A stretch of DNA of 64,000 bases from NCBI RefSeq assembly GCF_031877795.1, contig NC_133954.1, positions 9,701,466 to 9,765,465 of the forward strand, in the 5' to 3' direction. A program made the translations under genes and the position numbers. Of the stretch, positions 1 through 15,938 are shown in pieces (within the stretch, counting starts at the first letter, position 1; every line of letters starts with the position of its first letter). The stretch is from Strix aluco (Eukaryota > Chordata > Aves > Strigiformes > Strigidae). The notes below the pieces were generated by a model, which saw only the letters and a program-made list of their open reading frames with translations, ran no database searches and was not told where the DNA came from.

Positions 1-2512
<2,512 letters not shown>

Positions 2513-2602
2513 GGCGAAGGCTGGCGGGGCTGGAGGGCTGGAGAGAGACACCCGGCTCGGCAGCGCAGGCAGCGAGTGCTCGCTTCCCCCTGCCTTGGAG
2601 CC

Positions 2603-2609
2603 CTTTATA
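2603..2609 (-). promoter_or_regulatory. TATA box of the keratin gene
   Basis: TATAAAG on the minus strand about 95 bp upstream of the keratin ATG. It predicts transcription start near 2578 and a 5' UTR of about 65 nt. Confidence 0.75.
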
Positions 2610-5600
2610 GCCAGGGCGGGAGGCGTTGCCGGTGCTTTTCGTCACCCCTGACAGCCAGAGCCAAATTCCAGAATCATCATTTTTCTCTCCCCGATTTCAG
2701 GTCTTTTGTCACATCCCACTAGAAGCACTACGGCACACTCGGGATCTTCTCCTTCCGCTTTAGTTCCCGGCACCCCGCGTGATTCAGACCCAAGCTCCTT
2801 GCTCGTGGCTATGTTTTACATTTCACTGTTGCACCTGAGACGCGGAGCTGCTCGCTCCAGCTCCACCCCGCTGCTCCTTCATGAAGTAACACAAGTGAAT
2901 CCTCTGTGATATGCCAAGTTGCCCGCAAGTGTCTTATATCATTAAAAACTACAAATATATTTATTTGGTTTTTCAAAGAGTCTAAAGCCAGCGAAAGCTG
3001 CTGACTTAAGAGCTCTGCGCATCCATAATCTTTATATGGGCCGACCCAAAGCCAGATGGAAACTTTCCTGTCAGGACCTCTGTCCCAGGACAAGCACAGA
3101 CCTGGCGGTAGTTGTGTACTGATACTGTATTTGGCAGAAATTGTGTAGCTCAGAAGAGAAGAAACTTCAGGCTTGCGTACTGGTTTAGGGTGAATCTCTC
3201 TGCAGAGACTGCGAAGTCCCTACAACAGTGGGTTTTCGGGCAGTTTAAAAGGCAGGTGCCTGATGTTTCCCAGTGGCACCTGCTTTGCTGCATCTCCTTT
3301 CACAAACTCCACAGAAGCAGTCTGGGACTTCTAAAAGATTTGTAGAAGCTAAAAACTCCTGTGCCACGATTCCTTCTATCTCATTGCTGAGGCAAGTTTT
3401 AATGCTGAAATAGTCTAGATCAGAGAAAAAGAATTTGAAGCTGCGTTGGACGCCCAGTGCCAGGGCGCGTCACGTGCAGCTTCTGATGGTGATCGATCCT
3501 CCTCAGTGCCCGTGCCTGCGTGCAGAGAGGCTTCTTCTGCAGAGCTGCAGCTGCCAGACACGACGCTGACGTAACACAGCAGGACCAGCGGCGCCCGCAT
3601 CAAAAGTACTGATGGGCAAAGCACAACCCGGGCAGGAACGCCACGACCCCCGGCGCAGCGGCGGGTCTGAGCAGGGCGAGGAGAGGAGCTGCACAGAGGT
3701 GAGGCAACGCAGCCGCCCCGATAGCCACGCCTGCATCGCGCTATTAAGGGATTGAGTGTAGTGATTATAGTAATGCAGCTGGACAGGTATTAGCGTGAAA
3801 AAAGCAGCAGAGAACCAGGAAGGGATACACTGCACTGTTTTATTCTTTGTTGGGAAAAAAAAAATCCCTTTACTGATGTGGCGCCAGCTCTTGCAGTACA
3901 CAGTGGAAAATCGCACACCCAACCTGCTGGGCTGCCTGGCTCCAGCGATGTCATTCTCCGCTAAGAGAAGTTATTTTTTCTTTCAGGAGAGGTGCCTGTG
4001 AGGTAGTGAGTGTTAGAGGGATTAGGGACCCTTTTGTGCTTTCTCTCCTGTCCTGATCTCCTTCCTTCCCAGGGCCCCTCTGGCTGTTTTCATATTCTAA
4101 TGCACGTAACTGATGCTGGAGCTGTTGGGATGTTCCCAGAGCCTCACCCTTGGGAATTCACAGTGTCTCCTTTCTTTCGTCTGTTCTCTGAAGGACACAA
4201 TAACAACAACTCTTTATTTGCACCACTGTTAGATCTCAAGGACTTAGCAGGGAGTCATGTTCTCTTTCTTTAGCAGCTCCAGGAGAGGTGGTGTGATTCT
4301 TCTGGGCGGCCACCCAGGAAGCAGCTTAACCAGAAAGAGACTCCAGATGCTCCTAGTCGAGGGCTCTGGTCCCCGGGCAGTGCTGCCTCCGAACCGATTG
4401 GCTTCGGCTTTGGATTTCTGACTCCCCAAGCTGCAAAATCTGGGGATTTGGGATGCGCACGTGCCCCATCCCTCAGAGAGCTGGGGGAAAGGAGGGGACC
4501 TGGGAGCAACCCGCCGTGCAGCCGCCTGTGCTCAGCTGCAGCGCAGGCCTGCGGCAGCCTGGCAAGGTGAGGATCCGTGCTGCGCTGGCCCGCTTCCCTC
4601 CGCAGCGGGGGGTACGGGGTTGCCCAACAGCGTCGTGTGGGAGCTGTGCGCAAGAGCCATCCCTCAGCCACCCCTGCTCTGAGCTTTTCCAGATGTGCCC
4701 GATTTGCTCGTGTTTGCTCTAGCAAACACCCTCCTGCTCCCGGCAATTCCCGTGTTGGCCGTGAGCCCCTCACGTGAGCCAAAAACTGTGCTGTGAGTCC
4801 CATGCCCCCGCTCGGGTCACCTTCACATTTTAGGCCAAGCTACGAGTCAGCCTGAAGATGACAACTGCCTTAAAACGAGACAAAGCCCTGCACAGCCCCA
4901 CAGGCAGGGAATACCTGGATTTAGGGCTTTTCTTTCTGTATTATCACAGCCTCAGCCCACGTTTAAGCTCTTTTATTCCAGCTGGCACAGGAGCCTAGAT
5001 GGAGATCTGGAGATTGTCCTGCAGTATCAGCTTTTTCTGGTCTTTTCTGATCGACGCTCTCGCCAGTCAGCTGCTGCCCTGACCTCTGGCTGAGCTCCTA
5101 AACACTAGTCCCCAAACCAGCCCCACTCTCACATGAGAAACCCTTCGCACAAAGTTCCCCTTGCGCCGGCTCTGTCGACAGGGCGTGATTATACAGAGGA
5201 GCGTGCGCCACTTCAGCTATTTTATGTTACCAGAAGAATTCAATCTCCCAGGCTCTCCTGAAACACTCACCCACAATAAATTCCCTTGAGATAAAAACAG
5301 AAAACACATCATAATGTTCAGGAGATGGTATCAGAGTCTGTTCCAGCAAGAAGCATGCCAGAGATGCTATCTCTGCCTCAGGTGTGCTGCAGGGGGAAAG
5401 AACTGATCTCCTGGGGTTGGGGTTCGCACAGGAAGGGAGGTGAAATTACATGTTGGGAGTGGACAAGCAGTGCACAGAGTAACCCGGGGTGGTGAGGGCT
5501 GGTGTGAAAAGGCCAGGGTCAGTGTGTTGCATTTGCCTCAAACAATAGCGCTTAATTGTGCTTTTAATGCCATGAATAAGAGCTAATTAGGAGTCATTGG

Positions 5601-8600
5601 GTTTCCCCTGTGGGGCAGCTCCTCCCCGGTGCCTTTCCCAGCAATGCACAGCTCAGTGGAGCCCTGGGAAAGGTGTCTCCTGCATGTAAGGAATGGCAGG
5701 CACGAGCTTTACCCTCGCTGACAGGTTTGCTCTGTAAGTTTGAACAACACCAAAATGGGTAACAAATATATCAAGGCGTGGAGTGAAATATGCTGTCTTT
5801 GTTTCTATCTATCTCAGCTGCTGATTCTTTATCATCTGCTGGGACGTGTCCTGACAGCCCCCCGCCATTATCTGGAAAAAAGCGATCCTAGATCTGTTAC
5901 CAGGAAAGGAAACTTCACGGGGTGTGTGCAATGGAAACTCCCTCCAGGCAGGCTGGGGGCACGTAGCCACCAGCCAGCGAGCCCAGCTGAGGCTGGCCCC
6001 AGCCGCAGGGTGATGGGTGACGCTCACCCTGTCGGGTGCCCTCCTGCCCACCGTGCTGCAGAACGGAGGAGTGACAGGCTGCGGCCTCGTCCCGCTCGGC
6101 TGCAGGAGGGGAGGAGGCAGCTGTGGAGCCAGCGGGGCCAAGGGCTGACTGGAGGAGGAGTGACCCGAGTGTCCTTCTCCGGGCTCCAGACTGGGTCCTG
6201 CCCATGGTGAAGCCAGACCTTGCTCTGCCTGGTGGAGGTCCCAGGGCCACAGTGGGCTCTAACCAGCCCTTTCCCCGCTTGGTGAACGTGGAAGAGGGTG
6301 ATGCTCCTCCACGTCAGGTTGTGCCCCAGGCTCTTTGCAGAGCAGCGGGTGAGGGCCCGGCCCTGCGTCATTTGATGCTACACAAGCCACCTCCGCCAGC
6401 GAGCTCCTTGCTGGAGCACAGACCCGCTCCCCGGCCTGAGACCCGCTCGGCCCGTTTGGGCACAGCCTGTGCCAAGGAGATGCCCTTAGGGGAGTGATTC
6501 CCAGTGAATCAGCGCCGCGAGCGCAGCCGGTTCACACGCTCCGTCGCTCGGCTGGGAGCCGCTCGGCCAGGGGCTGGGCAGTGCAGAGCCCTGCGGGTCT
6601 CTCTGCTTTCTTCGGGGCCCACAGACCAGTCTGGCACTAGACGGTCTTTCAACAGATCGTTCGAGCCCTTCCCCAGGTCCCGCTGCAGTTATTCACCCTC
6701 GCTGTGACCGTCCATCGTGCTGTCAGCTCACCCCCCCGCCGGCCAAGCGCAGCTCTTCTGCCACATGTTTTAGCCGTAGCGACACTGAATGGCTCTTGGT
6801 CTTGGCTCCGAGGCCTGGCTCAGCCCTTCTGTCCCTGCGTGGGGATGAGGAACCCACTGCAGCAAGCGCAGTGCTGCGAGCAGCTCGGCTCCCTCCTACC
6901 CTGATGGGGCTCTCCAGTGACATCCCAGCTCCTGCGCTGCACTGGGGCTCGGGCCAGTAACAACACGTGGGGCCATGGACCAGAGACGGGGATTCCCTGG
7001 TCCGCAGCCCAAGGGACGAGCTGCTCCGCAGGGCCTGGGACCAAGGCTCCCCGGGGGCGTCTCCGAGCTGCAGTCAGGGGCACGACCAGAGTCATTCCAG
7101 CTGGCGAAGGGAGGACAGACGGACAACAAATCAGTGCTTGTTTTGCTCTATACAAAAGAATATTTATTGTGTCTGGACAGATGCAAACTCCCAAGCTATC
7201 ACGAATCGCTTTAGCTCTATCTCCAGAGCAAACTCTGACCTTTGAAGTTTCCCACGTAATTTCTTCAGTGTCTGCCTTCCAGATAGCAAGCGGCTCTCGC
7301 ACTTCCTTGTGTCTCATTCTGCCAGTGTGGAAACACGATCACACCCCGTCTGTTCGTTCCTCTCCCCTCGCTGAGCACAGCAGAGCAGGCAGGGAGTTGT
7401 ACGTGTTCCCATGCTGACTGTAGGCGACCAACAGCGGCTCCCGCGTTCGTTCTGTGCCCACACCCGCTGCACCTACAGTGACTCCAGGCCACAGACGGGA
7501 ACCCCGGCCTGGGGACACCCGTGACGCTGGCGGCGGGGTGAGGCAGGTGCCGGCATCAGCCTGGAGACCCTCGTGCTCACAGAAGGGCAGGAATCGTGTT
7601 TTTCTTCCTGCTCCGGGGTGCAGCCAGTTACACCGACGGACCCCGGGAGGATGTGCCCGACGCGTTGTTGGTGACGGGGACGCCACCGGCCCCGTGACTC
7701 CACCGGCCCCGTGACTCCTCCTCCGCAGCCTCTGCTGACATTTAGTGCCCTCCTGCTTCCAGGGCTTGTCCTGGCCTCTGTGCAGACCCCCCCATGCACA
7801 CAGCCCCGATGCCACAGGGCACGAGCGATGGAAACAGCCCCCTCGGATGGTGCTTTTCTTGCGCTGTCCTCAGGGGAAGCCCCTCTCCCAGGTGGGACCC
7901 TGGAGAAGGGCTTTGCCGTGTGCTGGTCCCCCCCCTCGCTGATCTCCCCTCCTGCCGCTGCTCGAGGCCTGACAGCTGCGGTGGCTGTTGCCTGTGAGGA
8001 GGCCGCGAGGCTCCTGCCATGCCCCGGGTGCAGCAGGGTCTGGTCACCTTGTGCAGGCGGGGGGATGGCGGGGGAGCTCCCGGGAGCCACCGCGGCCGTG
8101 GGGAAGGGCAGGGGCTGCCGAGCCACCAGAGCGCTGGGGCGATGCCCCAGAGCAGCCCCTGCAACCCGGCTGCGCTGTCGCTTCCCACACCGTTGTAATT
8201 ACTTGGCTGCTCGTTAATCCGTCCTTGGCAGGCAGTTTTCTGAAGTCATTAACAAGACCGAAACAGCCCGTGCTGTGGGGGCACACGGTCCCCAGCCACA
8301 AACCACCCCCCATCCATCCCCGGGTTCCCCCCGAGACTCGGAGCCCCCCAGTCCCCCCCCAGTGGCTCTGCCAGCCCCCGCTGCAGCCCCGCTTGCCGCT
8401 CGCCCTCGCGCCGTGGCCTGCGGCTGCCCTGGCTGGAGGCCACAGCCCCACCTTGGAGCTCTAATGATTTTCTGTACACGAGTTCAAAGCGAAGAGCCGA
8501 GGCCGGGCTGTCAGCCGGGTGTCTGGCATGAGGCAGCGACCTGCCTGGGCCTGGCACGGCGCTCGGCGCCCCGAGCCTCCCGATACGCAACAGTAATTAT

Positions 8601-8850
8601 GAGCCGCTGCTTCGGAATCGGCTCTTTTGCCTCGATGATTTTTTTTTAATCCAAATCTCTGTGCTCCACCAGTCACTGCAGGGAAAGCGCAAATGCTTGT
8701 GATTAAACTCCATCCCCGTTTCACGACGCCGTACGGGGCCTGTGCAGCCTGTGCCCGTTTGGGGTGGCGGGGGGGCTCGGCTTGGCAGGGGCAGAGACCC
8801 CCAGGGCCGTGGGGTGCGTGGCGGGGCGCTGGGCTGGCACCGCCCCGGGG

Positions 8851-8980
8851 GCTGCGCTGGGGGTTTGCACGGGGGGGGGAGGTTACACGGGGGGGGTTAC
8901 ACGTGGGGGTTTGCACGGGGGAGGGTTACACGGGGGGGGGGGTACACGGGGGGGTTTGCGCGGGGGGGTTCCCCGGGGTT
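8851..8980. repeat. G-rich minisatellite (TTACACGGGGGGGG-like units)
   Basis: Alternating short words such as TTTGCACGGGGG and TTACACGGGGGGGG recur about seven times with variable G-run length. The many runs of five or more G make the plus strand a strong G-quadruplex candidate. Confidence 0.75.
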
Positions 8981-9079
8981 TTTCCCCCGGTCCCCGCAGC
9001 GCCGGGCGGTGCCATCGCTGCGCACGGGCGCCCCCTGCTGGCGGCAGCGGCGCGGCGGGACGGAGCGCGGCTGCGGGGC

Positions 9080-9360
9080 CGGGGCGGGCGGTGCGGGGGG
9101 GTGCTGGGGGGTGTAAGGGGTGCTGAGGGCTGTGCAGGGGGGTTCTAGGGGGTGCAGGAGGTGCTGAGGGGTTCAGGAAGGTACTGGGGTGTGCAGGGGC
9201 TGCTGGGGTGAGCAGGGGGGCGCAGGGGTGCCCTGGGGTGTGCAGGGGCGTACTGGGGAGTGCAGGGGTGCGCCAAGACGTGCAGGGGGGTACTGGGGGG
9301 TGCAGGGGGTGCTGGGGTGTTCAGGGCTGTGCAGGGGGGTGCTGGGGGTGCCCCAGTGCA
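9080..9360. repeat. Imperfect G-rich tandem repeat (GTGCTGGGG / GTGCAGGGG words)
   Basis: About 280 bp built from variants of GGGGTGCTGGGG and GTGCAGGGG(G), arranged irregularly. It follows the preceding G-rich minisatellite after a short unique stretch. Apparent frames through it are repeat artefacts. Confidence 0.7.
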
Positions 9361-12300
9361 GGCAGCCATTCCCTGCCTGCGTCCTGCCAGTGCTGCTCCC
9401 CGCAAAGGGCTCCTGAGCGCGGGGGACATAGAACCCACAGCCCCCACCTCGTTCAGGGGCCCCGGGGTCCTGTCCTGGCCGTCCCCCAGCAGCCCCCCAG
9501 CCAGGCCGAGCCTGCACCCGCGCCTGGTGCAGGCAGAGCCAGGCCTAAGCCAGAGCTGCTCCATGGCTGGGTCTCGCGCTGAGCCGGCGCCTGCGTCCTG
9601 CCAGGCAGAGCTGAGCCCTCGCCCTTCCTGGGCGGGGAGGGGAGGAGGCGAGTGAGTGTGAGCAAGTGTGTCAGGGTGTGCACACGCGTGTGCGCGCGTG
9701 TCCGTACGTAGTTCTGACTCGTTGCCGCAGATGGCACCACCGGCTGCTCCCCGCGCCGCGAGGCTGGCAGGGAGCAGCCCTCGGGCAGCCCGGCTGCGAC
9801 AGGGTCTCAGCTGCGAAGGGGTCTCGGCTGCGACGGAGTCTCGGTGGCCGCTGTCTCTGCCCGGCTGCAGACGACGGCCCTCGGCCACGCGCCTGTTACC
9901 GACCCCCAACTGCCCAGCGCGAGTGTGCAGGGGCCCGGCTGCGGCGTGTGGGAGCAGCGCAGGGCTCGGGCTCAAGCGGTTCCCCTCCAGGGCTGCCCTC
10001 GGCGTGCTCGCCCCGAGCCCCTGGCCCCGAGCCGCCGTGCCGGGGCCCTGAGGCAGCTCCGGCTCCAGCCATGCGGCTGCACAGGCGTCCCCCGAGATGG
10101 GCCAGACACTGTCAGCCCCACGCAACGGCCTTTTTTGTGACAGCCCCACGAGCCGGGGCCCTTTGGCATCTGCTGGCACCCAGCTCCCAGAAATAAGTCC
10201 ACTGGCCCCGTGGCAACGTCCCGGGGACGGTGTCTGCAGAGCTGGTCAGGGTGAGGGATGTTTGGGGCGAGGGCCAGGCCAGGCTGCAGCCCAGCCTGTG
10301 TCCTGCGTGGCCGGACTCCTCCCCCAGAGCCAGGGAGGCACCTTCCTCCTGGGTCTGCTGAGCCCCTGGCCGGGACGCTGCCCGCTCCGGCGAGGGGAAG
10401 GCTCTGTCCCCTGGGTGGGGACATGGAGGGCAGCGTGTGGGTGTCCGGTCACCCCACGGGATGTCCAGGCTGGAGGGCACGGGGCCCCACGCCTGCAGGA
10501 GCCCACTGGGGTGCACCCACCCAGCACCCCGGCTGTGGGTGCTGCCCTCCTCTCCGCCCAGCCCCTGCGGCCCCCGTGAGTCAGCGGGCGCGTCCCTGGG
10601 GCAGGAGGGGACATGTGCGCGGCGGGGACGGGCGGCTGCGTCATCCTCTCTTGCTCCCACGCCGGGGGCTGAGGCGGCCCAGCTCCAAGCTGAAACTTGT
10701 CTGACAGTAATTACAGGGGAGGTGAGGACTTCAGAGGATTTGCATTCCTCTCGGGCCACACCTGGGAAAGAACTTTCACCATCAGCCAGTTCCTGAGAAA
10801 TAACTTTCCGCCTGCGCGGCCCAGACCCAGCCCTGCCCAGGGAGCCCGGCGGGCTCAGGGGATGGGGAGGGGGCTCCTGTCAGCTCCATCTCGGTTTGCC
10901 CCAGGTGCTGCAGACAGCCCCGTCCCCTCTGCTGCTGCCCCGGGAGCTCCCGCAGGCTCTGGCCGGGGCTGGTGCCTCCGTTCCCCGTGTGGGGTGCGGT
11001 GCAGCTCAGTGGGGTCCGACTGCACGTCCCCAAGGGGTCAAAGCCTCTGGATGGTGGGGACTGGAAACTGGGGGAGTTTGCACCGGCATCCCCAGGAGCC
11101 TCATGGGTGACCAGCCAGGCCCTTCACCTTCGCTCCGGCTGGGGTGGGCTCCCCAGGGGCTGCCCAGGACACGGGGCTGTTGTGAGGGACGGGGGATGCG
11201 CTGCAGCAGCGGGGCCGTGTCTGCTCAGGGCGCTCCCGTCTGCCACAGCCAGGACGCAGCCGGTGGTCCCCGAATTACAGCCAGGGCTGGGCCCACCGAG
11301 CCCCTTCGGACACATCCCGTCCCTCCCGGCTGCTAAACCAGTGGGGAAGGACCAAAATCCTTCCTGTCCCCTGTGTCTTCCCCTGTCCCCCATGAGCATG
11401 GAGAGACACAGGCAGCCAGTTCCCTGGGCCAGCTTTGCTGCACAGCCCTTGCCAGAGCCGCCTGCTTCGTCCTCCTCCAGCCCCCGCCGTGCTGCCCACC
11501 CTGTGCTGGTGACCCGGCACCGAGACACCGTGGGATCACTGGGACGCCGGGACTGCTGCTGGTACTGCTGGTGTGTGCTGCAGCAGCCCGAGCTGAGCAC
11601 CAGTAAAAGCTGTTGCAGGAATGTGAGCGTTACTGCAGCAAGGCTCCGTGCCCAGCACCGCTCCGTGGCTCGCTGGCGAGAGCAGGGACGTGGTTGACAG
11701 CGGCCAGGCCAGTGTGGCCCACGGCGCAGAGCCGGCACCGCCAGCCGGGCACCAAACCACGTCCTGCAGCGCAGGGCCTGGGGCTCCACGCACCGTTGTG
11801 TGTCCCACGGCACGGGGCTGCCCCGCGCTCACACTGCGGTTCCCAGCCTGCACGTGTCCCCCCCGTGTCCCTCGCTCTGCAGATGGGGCGCTGGGACCCC
11901 CAGCAACAACTCTGCCAGGGTTTGGAGCGGCGGCTTTGCAGGGTCCTGGGGCTGCAGCCCGGCGAGGGGAAACAGGCACCATTTTGGCCTCCTCCTGGGA
12001 GCTGCTGGGAACGGGCGGCGTCAGCACAGCACCAAGTCCAAGGTGTTTTGCAAGCAGGAGGGAGCGGGTGGTTTCCTTATTCAGCAGCGCGGCGGGGCGG
12101 CACACCCGGCTGCCAGGGCGGCGGCGCTGACACGGGCGATGGGAACGCGCGGGCAGGCCCCCGCCTCGCTAATCACAGCCCAGCGCTGGGCGTGGGGGCA
12201 AGTGGCGGCAGGGCCGCGGCAGCGTGGCCGTGTCAGCTGAAACAACGCCCGGCGGCCGCACCTGCAGCTCAGCCCCTCGCCCGCCAGCCCCGGGGGGGTC

Positions 12301-15300
12301 TCCTGTCCCAGGGGGGTTGTGCTGGGGGTCGCTGGGCAGCCCCTGTCTGCTGGGCTGTGTTTGCTTCCAGCGAGGCCGGTGGGCTCAGAAGGGCAGGGGG
12401 AGGCTGCGGGGGGTGTTTATTCCTGCTCCTGGTTACAGAGCAAAAGCAAAGCCTGAAATTCAGCCGGAGCCTGTCCTGGAGCAGGAGGGCGATGGGGGAC
12501 GGGGAGCAGGGCAGCGTCTCCACCGCCGACCTCAGCCCCACAGGGTTTCACCCAAACCCAGCCCCAGCCTGGCGAGAACCTGCTGCTGGGGCCGCAGGGC
12601 CAACACCAGCCCCGGCACCCCAACCCTGGGCTTCCCTGTGCCCCCGAAACCTGCTCGACCCACCGGCCCTTCCTGCCCCGTGCCAGACCAGCTGCCGTGG
12701 CTCTGCCTCCGTGCTGAGCCCGTGGCACGAGCGCAGCAAATTCTGCAGCGGAGCCGCCTGTGGAAAGGCAACGGCTCCATCTTGACCTGGTTTTCCAGGG
12801 AAGCCCCACGCCGCGCGCGAGCAGGGTGGCTGTCGGGAAGGCCGAGCATGCGGCGGCTGAGCAGCACCGTTACGGCAGCACCTGGACGGGGGCTGCAGCA
12901 AACCCCCCCCTGCAGAGAGAGGGGCTTTGGGGGCCGATGCCGATGGAGCACCGGGAGGCCCCAGCCCTCAGCGCTGCCTGCAGATGCCTGGGGGGGGGCA
13001 GATCTGGGGAGATCCAGGGTCCCCTGGGGAGGGCACATCCCTGGTGTCATCTCTGGGGTGCTGCTGCGGGGTGAGGCCCAGCAGGTCTGGAGGCAGATGG
13101 GTGCTTGGCTCCCTGACGTCTCATAACCAGGCGAAGGGGCTGTGGCCGAGCTGTTTGCCAGCTGCACCCCCAGGCACAGCCTGCCGAGGCTTCCCTGTCC
13201 CCCGGCCCCGCCGGCGCACCCCGGCTGCTGAGATGAGGGGCCCGAGCAGCTCTGTGCTGCCTGTCACCAGGGCACAAGCTAAACATGCTCTCGGGGTGCC
13301 AGGAGAGCCCCGGGCAGCGCGAGTGGGCACGGCAGGACCAGGCTAAGATGAGCTGTGGCTCCGGGCTTTGCAGCCACGATGCCCTGAAGGACCTCGGGCA
13401 CCCCGGGGCCTGGTGTCCCCGCAAGGGTCCCTCTGCCACCGCAACCTGTGCTCTCTGCAGCCCAGCTGTGCCCACAGAGCTCCCCCTTCCCCGGGGCCAG
13501 CCTGTCCCCGTTCAGGTCTGGGCTGTGGGACACCAGGACCCCGGGACACCAGGACCCCAGAGCCACTGGCTCCCGGCTGCCGCGGCCAAGTGTTTTGTAA
13601 GAGGCAAATCTCTGCAGCGCCGGGCGTCGTGCCGGGCCGGGGCGGCTGGGCTGGGCTCTGCCAGCCATGGGCAATAAGGAGGGCTGGCTGGCGGCCAGTG
13701 TTTGGCCCTGAGGGAGTCGATGTGTGTAGGCAGGGATGAGTGTGCCCGGCCGCGGGGCAGGGAAGGGGCAGGGCTGAGGCTGGGGGTGCGTGGGGACGTG
13801 CTCACACCCCTCGCAGGTTTTGCCTTGTAAGTGAAATACGAACTGGAGCGAGGCAGATGCTGACCAAGGTGTCTGACCTGCCCTGCTCCTTCTCTCTGCT
13901 CCAGTCAGCAGAGCTGGGGCAGCCGGGCCCTGCCTTGTGCTCACCATTTCTGCTGCTGTTACCCTAAATATCGCCTGTCCCTTTGCCCCTGGGTCAGCGA
14001 GAAGGGGACTCAGCCCAGTGTCCTCTCCCTGTCGCACAGGGCAGGGGAGGACGCCTGAGCCGTCTGCAAGCTGGGCTGGTTCCTCCCTTGGCCGGAGCGG
14101 GAGGGTGACCCCAGCCTGGCTGGGATGCAGGGGCAGAGCAAGGCAGCAGCAGCGCTGCGGGGAGGGAAGGGGCTGCTCCTCGTGTGGGCCCTGGAGCCCC
14201 CCGGACACGTGGGGAGAGCTGCACGGCAAGGCTCTGCCCCTCTGCCCTTGCCACGTAATGGGGGACTCCACTTTGCTTCCTGTTGTCCATCAGCAGCACG
14301 GGGCCGTGTGGGGGGGCTGCAGGGGGAGGGTCTCACTGCTCTTCCCAGTGCATTCAGGGTGTCCCCACACCCGGGCACCCAGTGTGGCAGGAAAGGGCCC
14401 AGACTGGGCCGTCCTGGGTCCACAGACATCACCAGTGCTGGTGCTAGGGGTGAGCTCCCACACGCCAGGAGCTCAGCAGGGCCCTGCCCGGCCCTCAAGA
14501 CTTCCAGCAAAGGCCCTTCCCAGGGTCTCCCCGTGGCCCAAATTCTCTCCCTGGCACGGAGCAGGGAGCTCCCTCCGGGCTCGGGTGAAGCTGCCTGGCT
14601 CAGCCAGAGTGGAGGGGGGAGCCGCGAGCAGGGGGGCCACAAGGCAGGACTGCACCATTGCCCCTGCCCGGCTGAAGGGCGGCAGCAGCGGGAGGTGAGT
14701 TATGTCCCGGCTGAGCCCCCGTGTCCCCAGCTGAGCCCCCGTGTCCCCGGCTGCTCCTCTGCCGCACTGGCCAGCCCCCCCACAGCGCAGCGAGGGAGCG
14801 GCGGGAGTTGGGCCAGTGCCTTTGCCCCTTCCCGTGGCACCGGAGCCGCTCTGCGTCCCAGCAGCGTGGCCCAGGTGTGATGAAGAGCAGGACGTGCCTG
14901 GCAGGAGCACGTTTGCTGGCGTGTGCAAACAGGCGGTGCCAGGCCCAACGCGCAGAGCTGCCGTGCAGGGGCAACCCGTCCCCCCGCCCTGGCACGGCCC
15001 GATGCCGAGGCTCTGAGTCAGCCCCAGCGCTGGCTGCGCCTGGTGCTGGCAGCGCCGCGCTCCCGTCCTCCATCAGGAGAAACTGAATGCAAAAATCTCT
15101 CCCGGCTCTCCCTGTCCCGGCTCCTCGAGCTGCCCTCGCCGCCTGCTCTGGGCCCCTCCGCTGCAGAAAACCCCTCGGACCTGCTCCCCGTCACTGAGCA
15201 GTGGGGAGCAGCCACGGGGGGCCCAGAGGTGTCTCAGGGGACGGTGTGGCCGACACGCAGGGGTCACTGTCCTGCTCCCCACCAGACACCCGCAGAGCTG

Positions 15301-15898
15301 CTGGGGACTGCAGGACACCCTGGCAGAGTCTGCGCTGCCCAGGAACCGTCTGCCCCGGTGCAAACCCCCCACGGCGCCGCGGGCAGAGCAAGGCCGGGCA
15401 GAGCCGAACAGACGCCGGCGTGCTGAGAGCTGGGCAGGAGCACAGGCAGGGCACTGCCCCGGGGAGCTGCGCCCACCCTTCCCAGTCCCTGCCAGGTTGC
15501 TCCAGGCTGATGCCAAACCCCCAGGCGAGGGCTGGGGCCGTCTGGGTGCCGGTGACCCCCCCAAGGTGACGTTTACTCGATGTGAGTGCCGAGCAGCGTG
15601 TGCACGGGGTCCTCAACCTCGGCCGGGGGGAATGGGTGCAGGCCAGGCCTCATCCTGGCCCCATGGGAATGATGCAGGACCTGGCCGGGGCTGCAGCGGA
15701 GGGTGCAGCACCCCTTCTCTGCAGGAAACCCGGGGGGTCCCCGAGCCCCTGCGACAGCCCCCAGCACCTCTGCACCCGCCCGCAGGCGCTGGGCCCAAGC
15801 CCGGAGGGACGGCACAGCTCGGGCTGCAGCCCCCCACCCCGCTGGGGCTCCCCTGCGTCCCCCGCTGCTTGTGCACAAGTGCAGGCAGGGAGAGGCTG

Positions 15899-15938
15899 AG
15901 CCGGGCTGGGCTGGGCTGGGCTGGGCTGGGCTGGGCTG
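15899..15938. repeat. GGGCT pentanucleotide microsatellite
   Basis: About seven near-perfect tandem copies of GGGCT in a GC-rich stretch with no gene. Confidence 0.85.

Noticed and set aside
5270-5281. Plus-strand AATAAA as a possible gene end
   Set aside because: No coding exon, promoter or open frame of note precedes it; a hexamer alone is expected by chance.
9145-10179. 344-aa minus-strand frame
   Set aside because: Its C-terminal part is a translation of the G-rich minisatellite (CTPQYPPAPP-like repeats); the rest has no recognisable feature.
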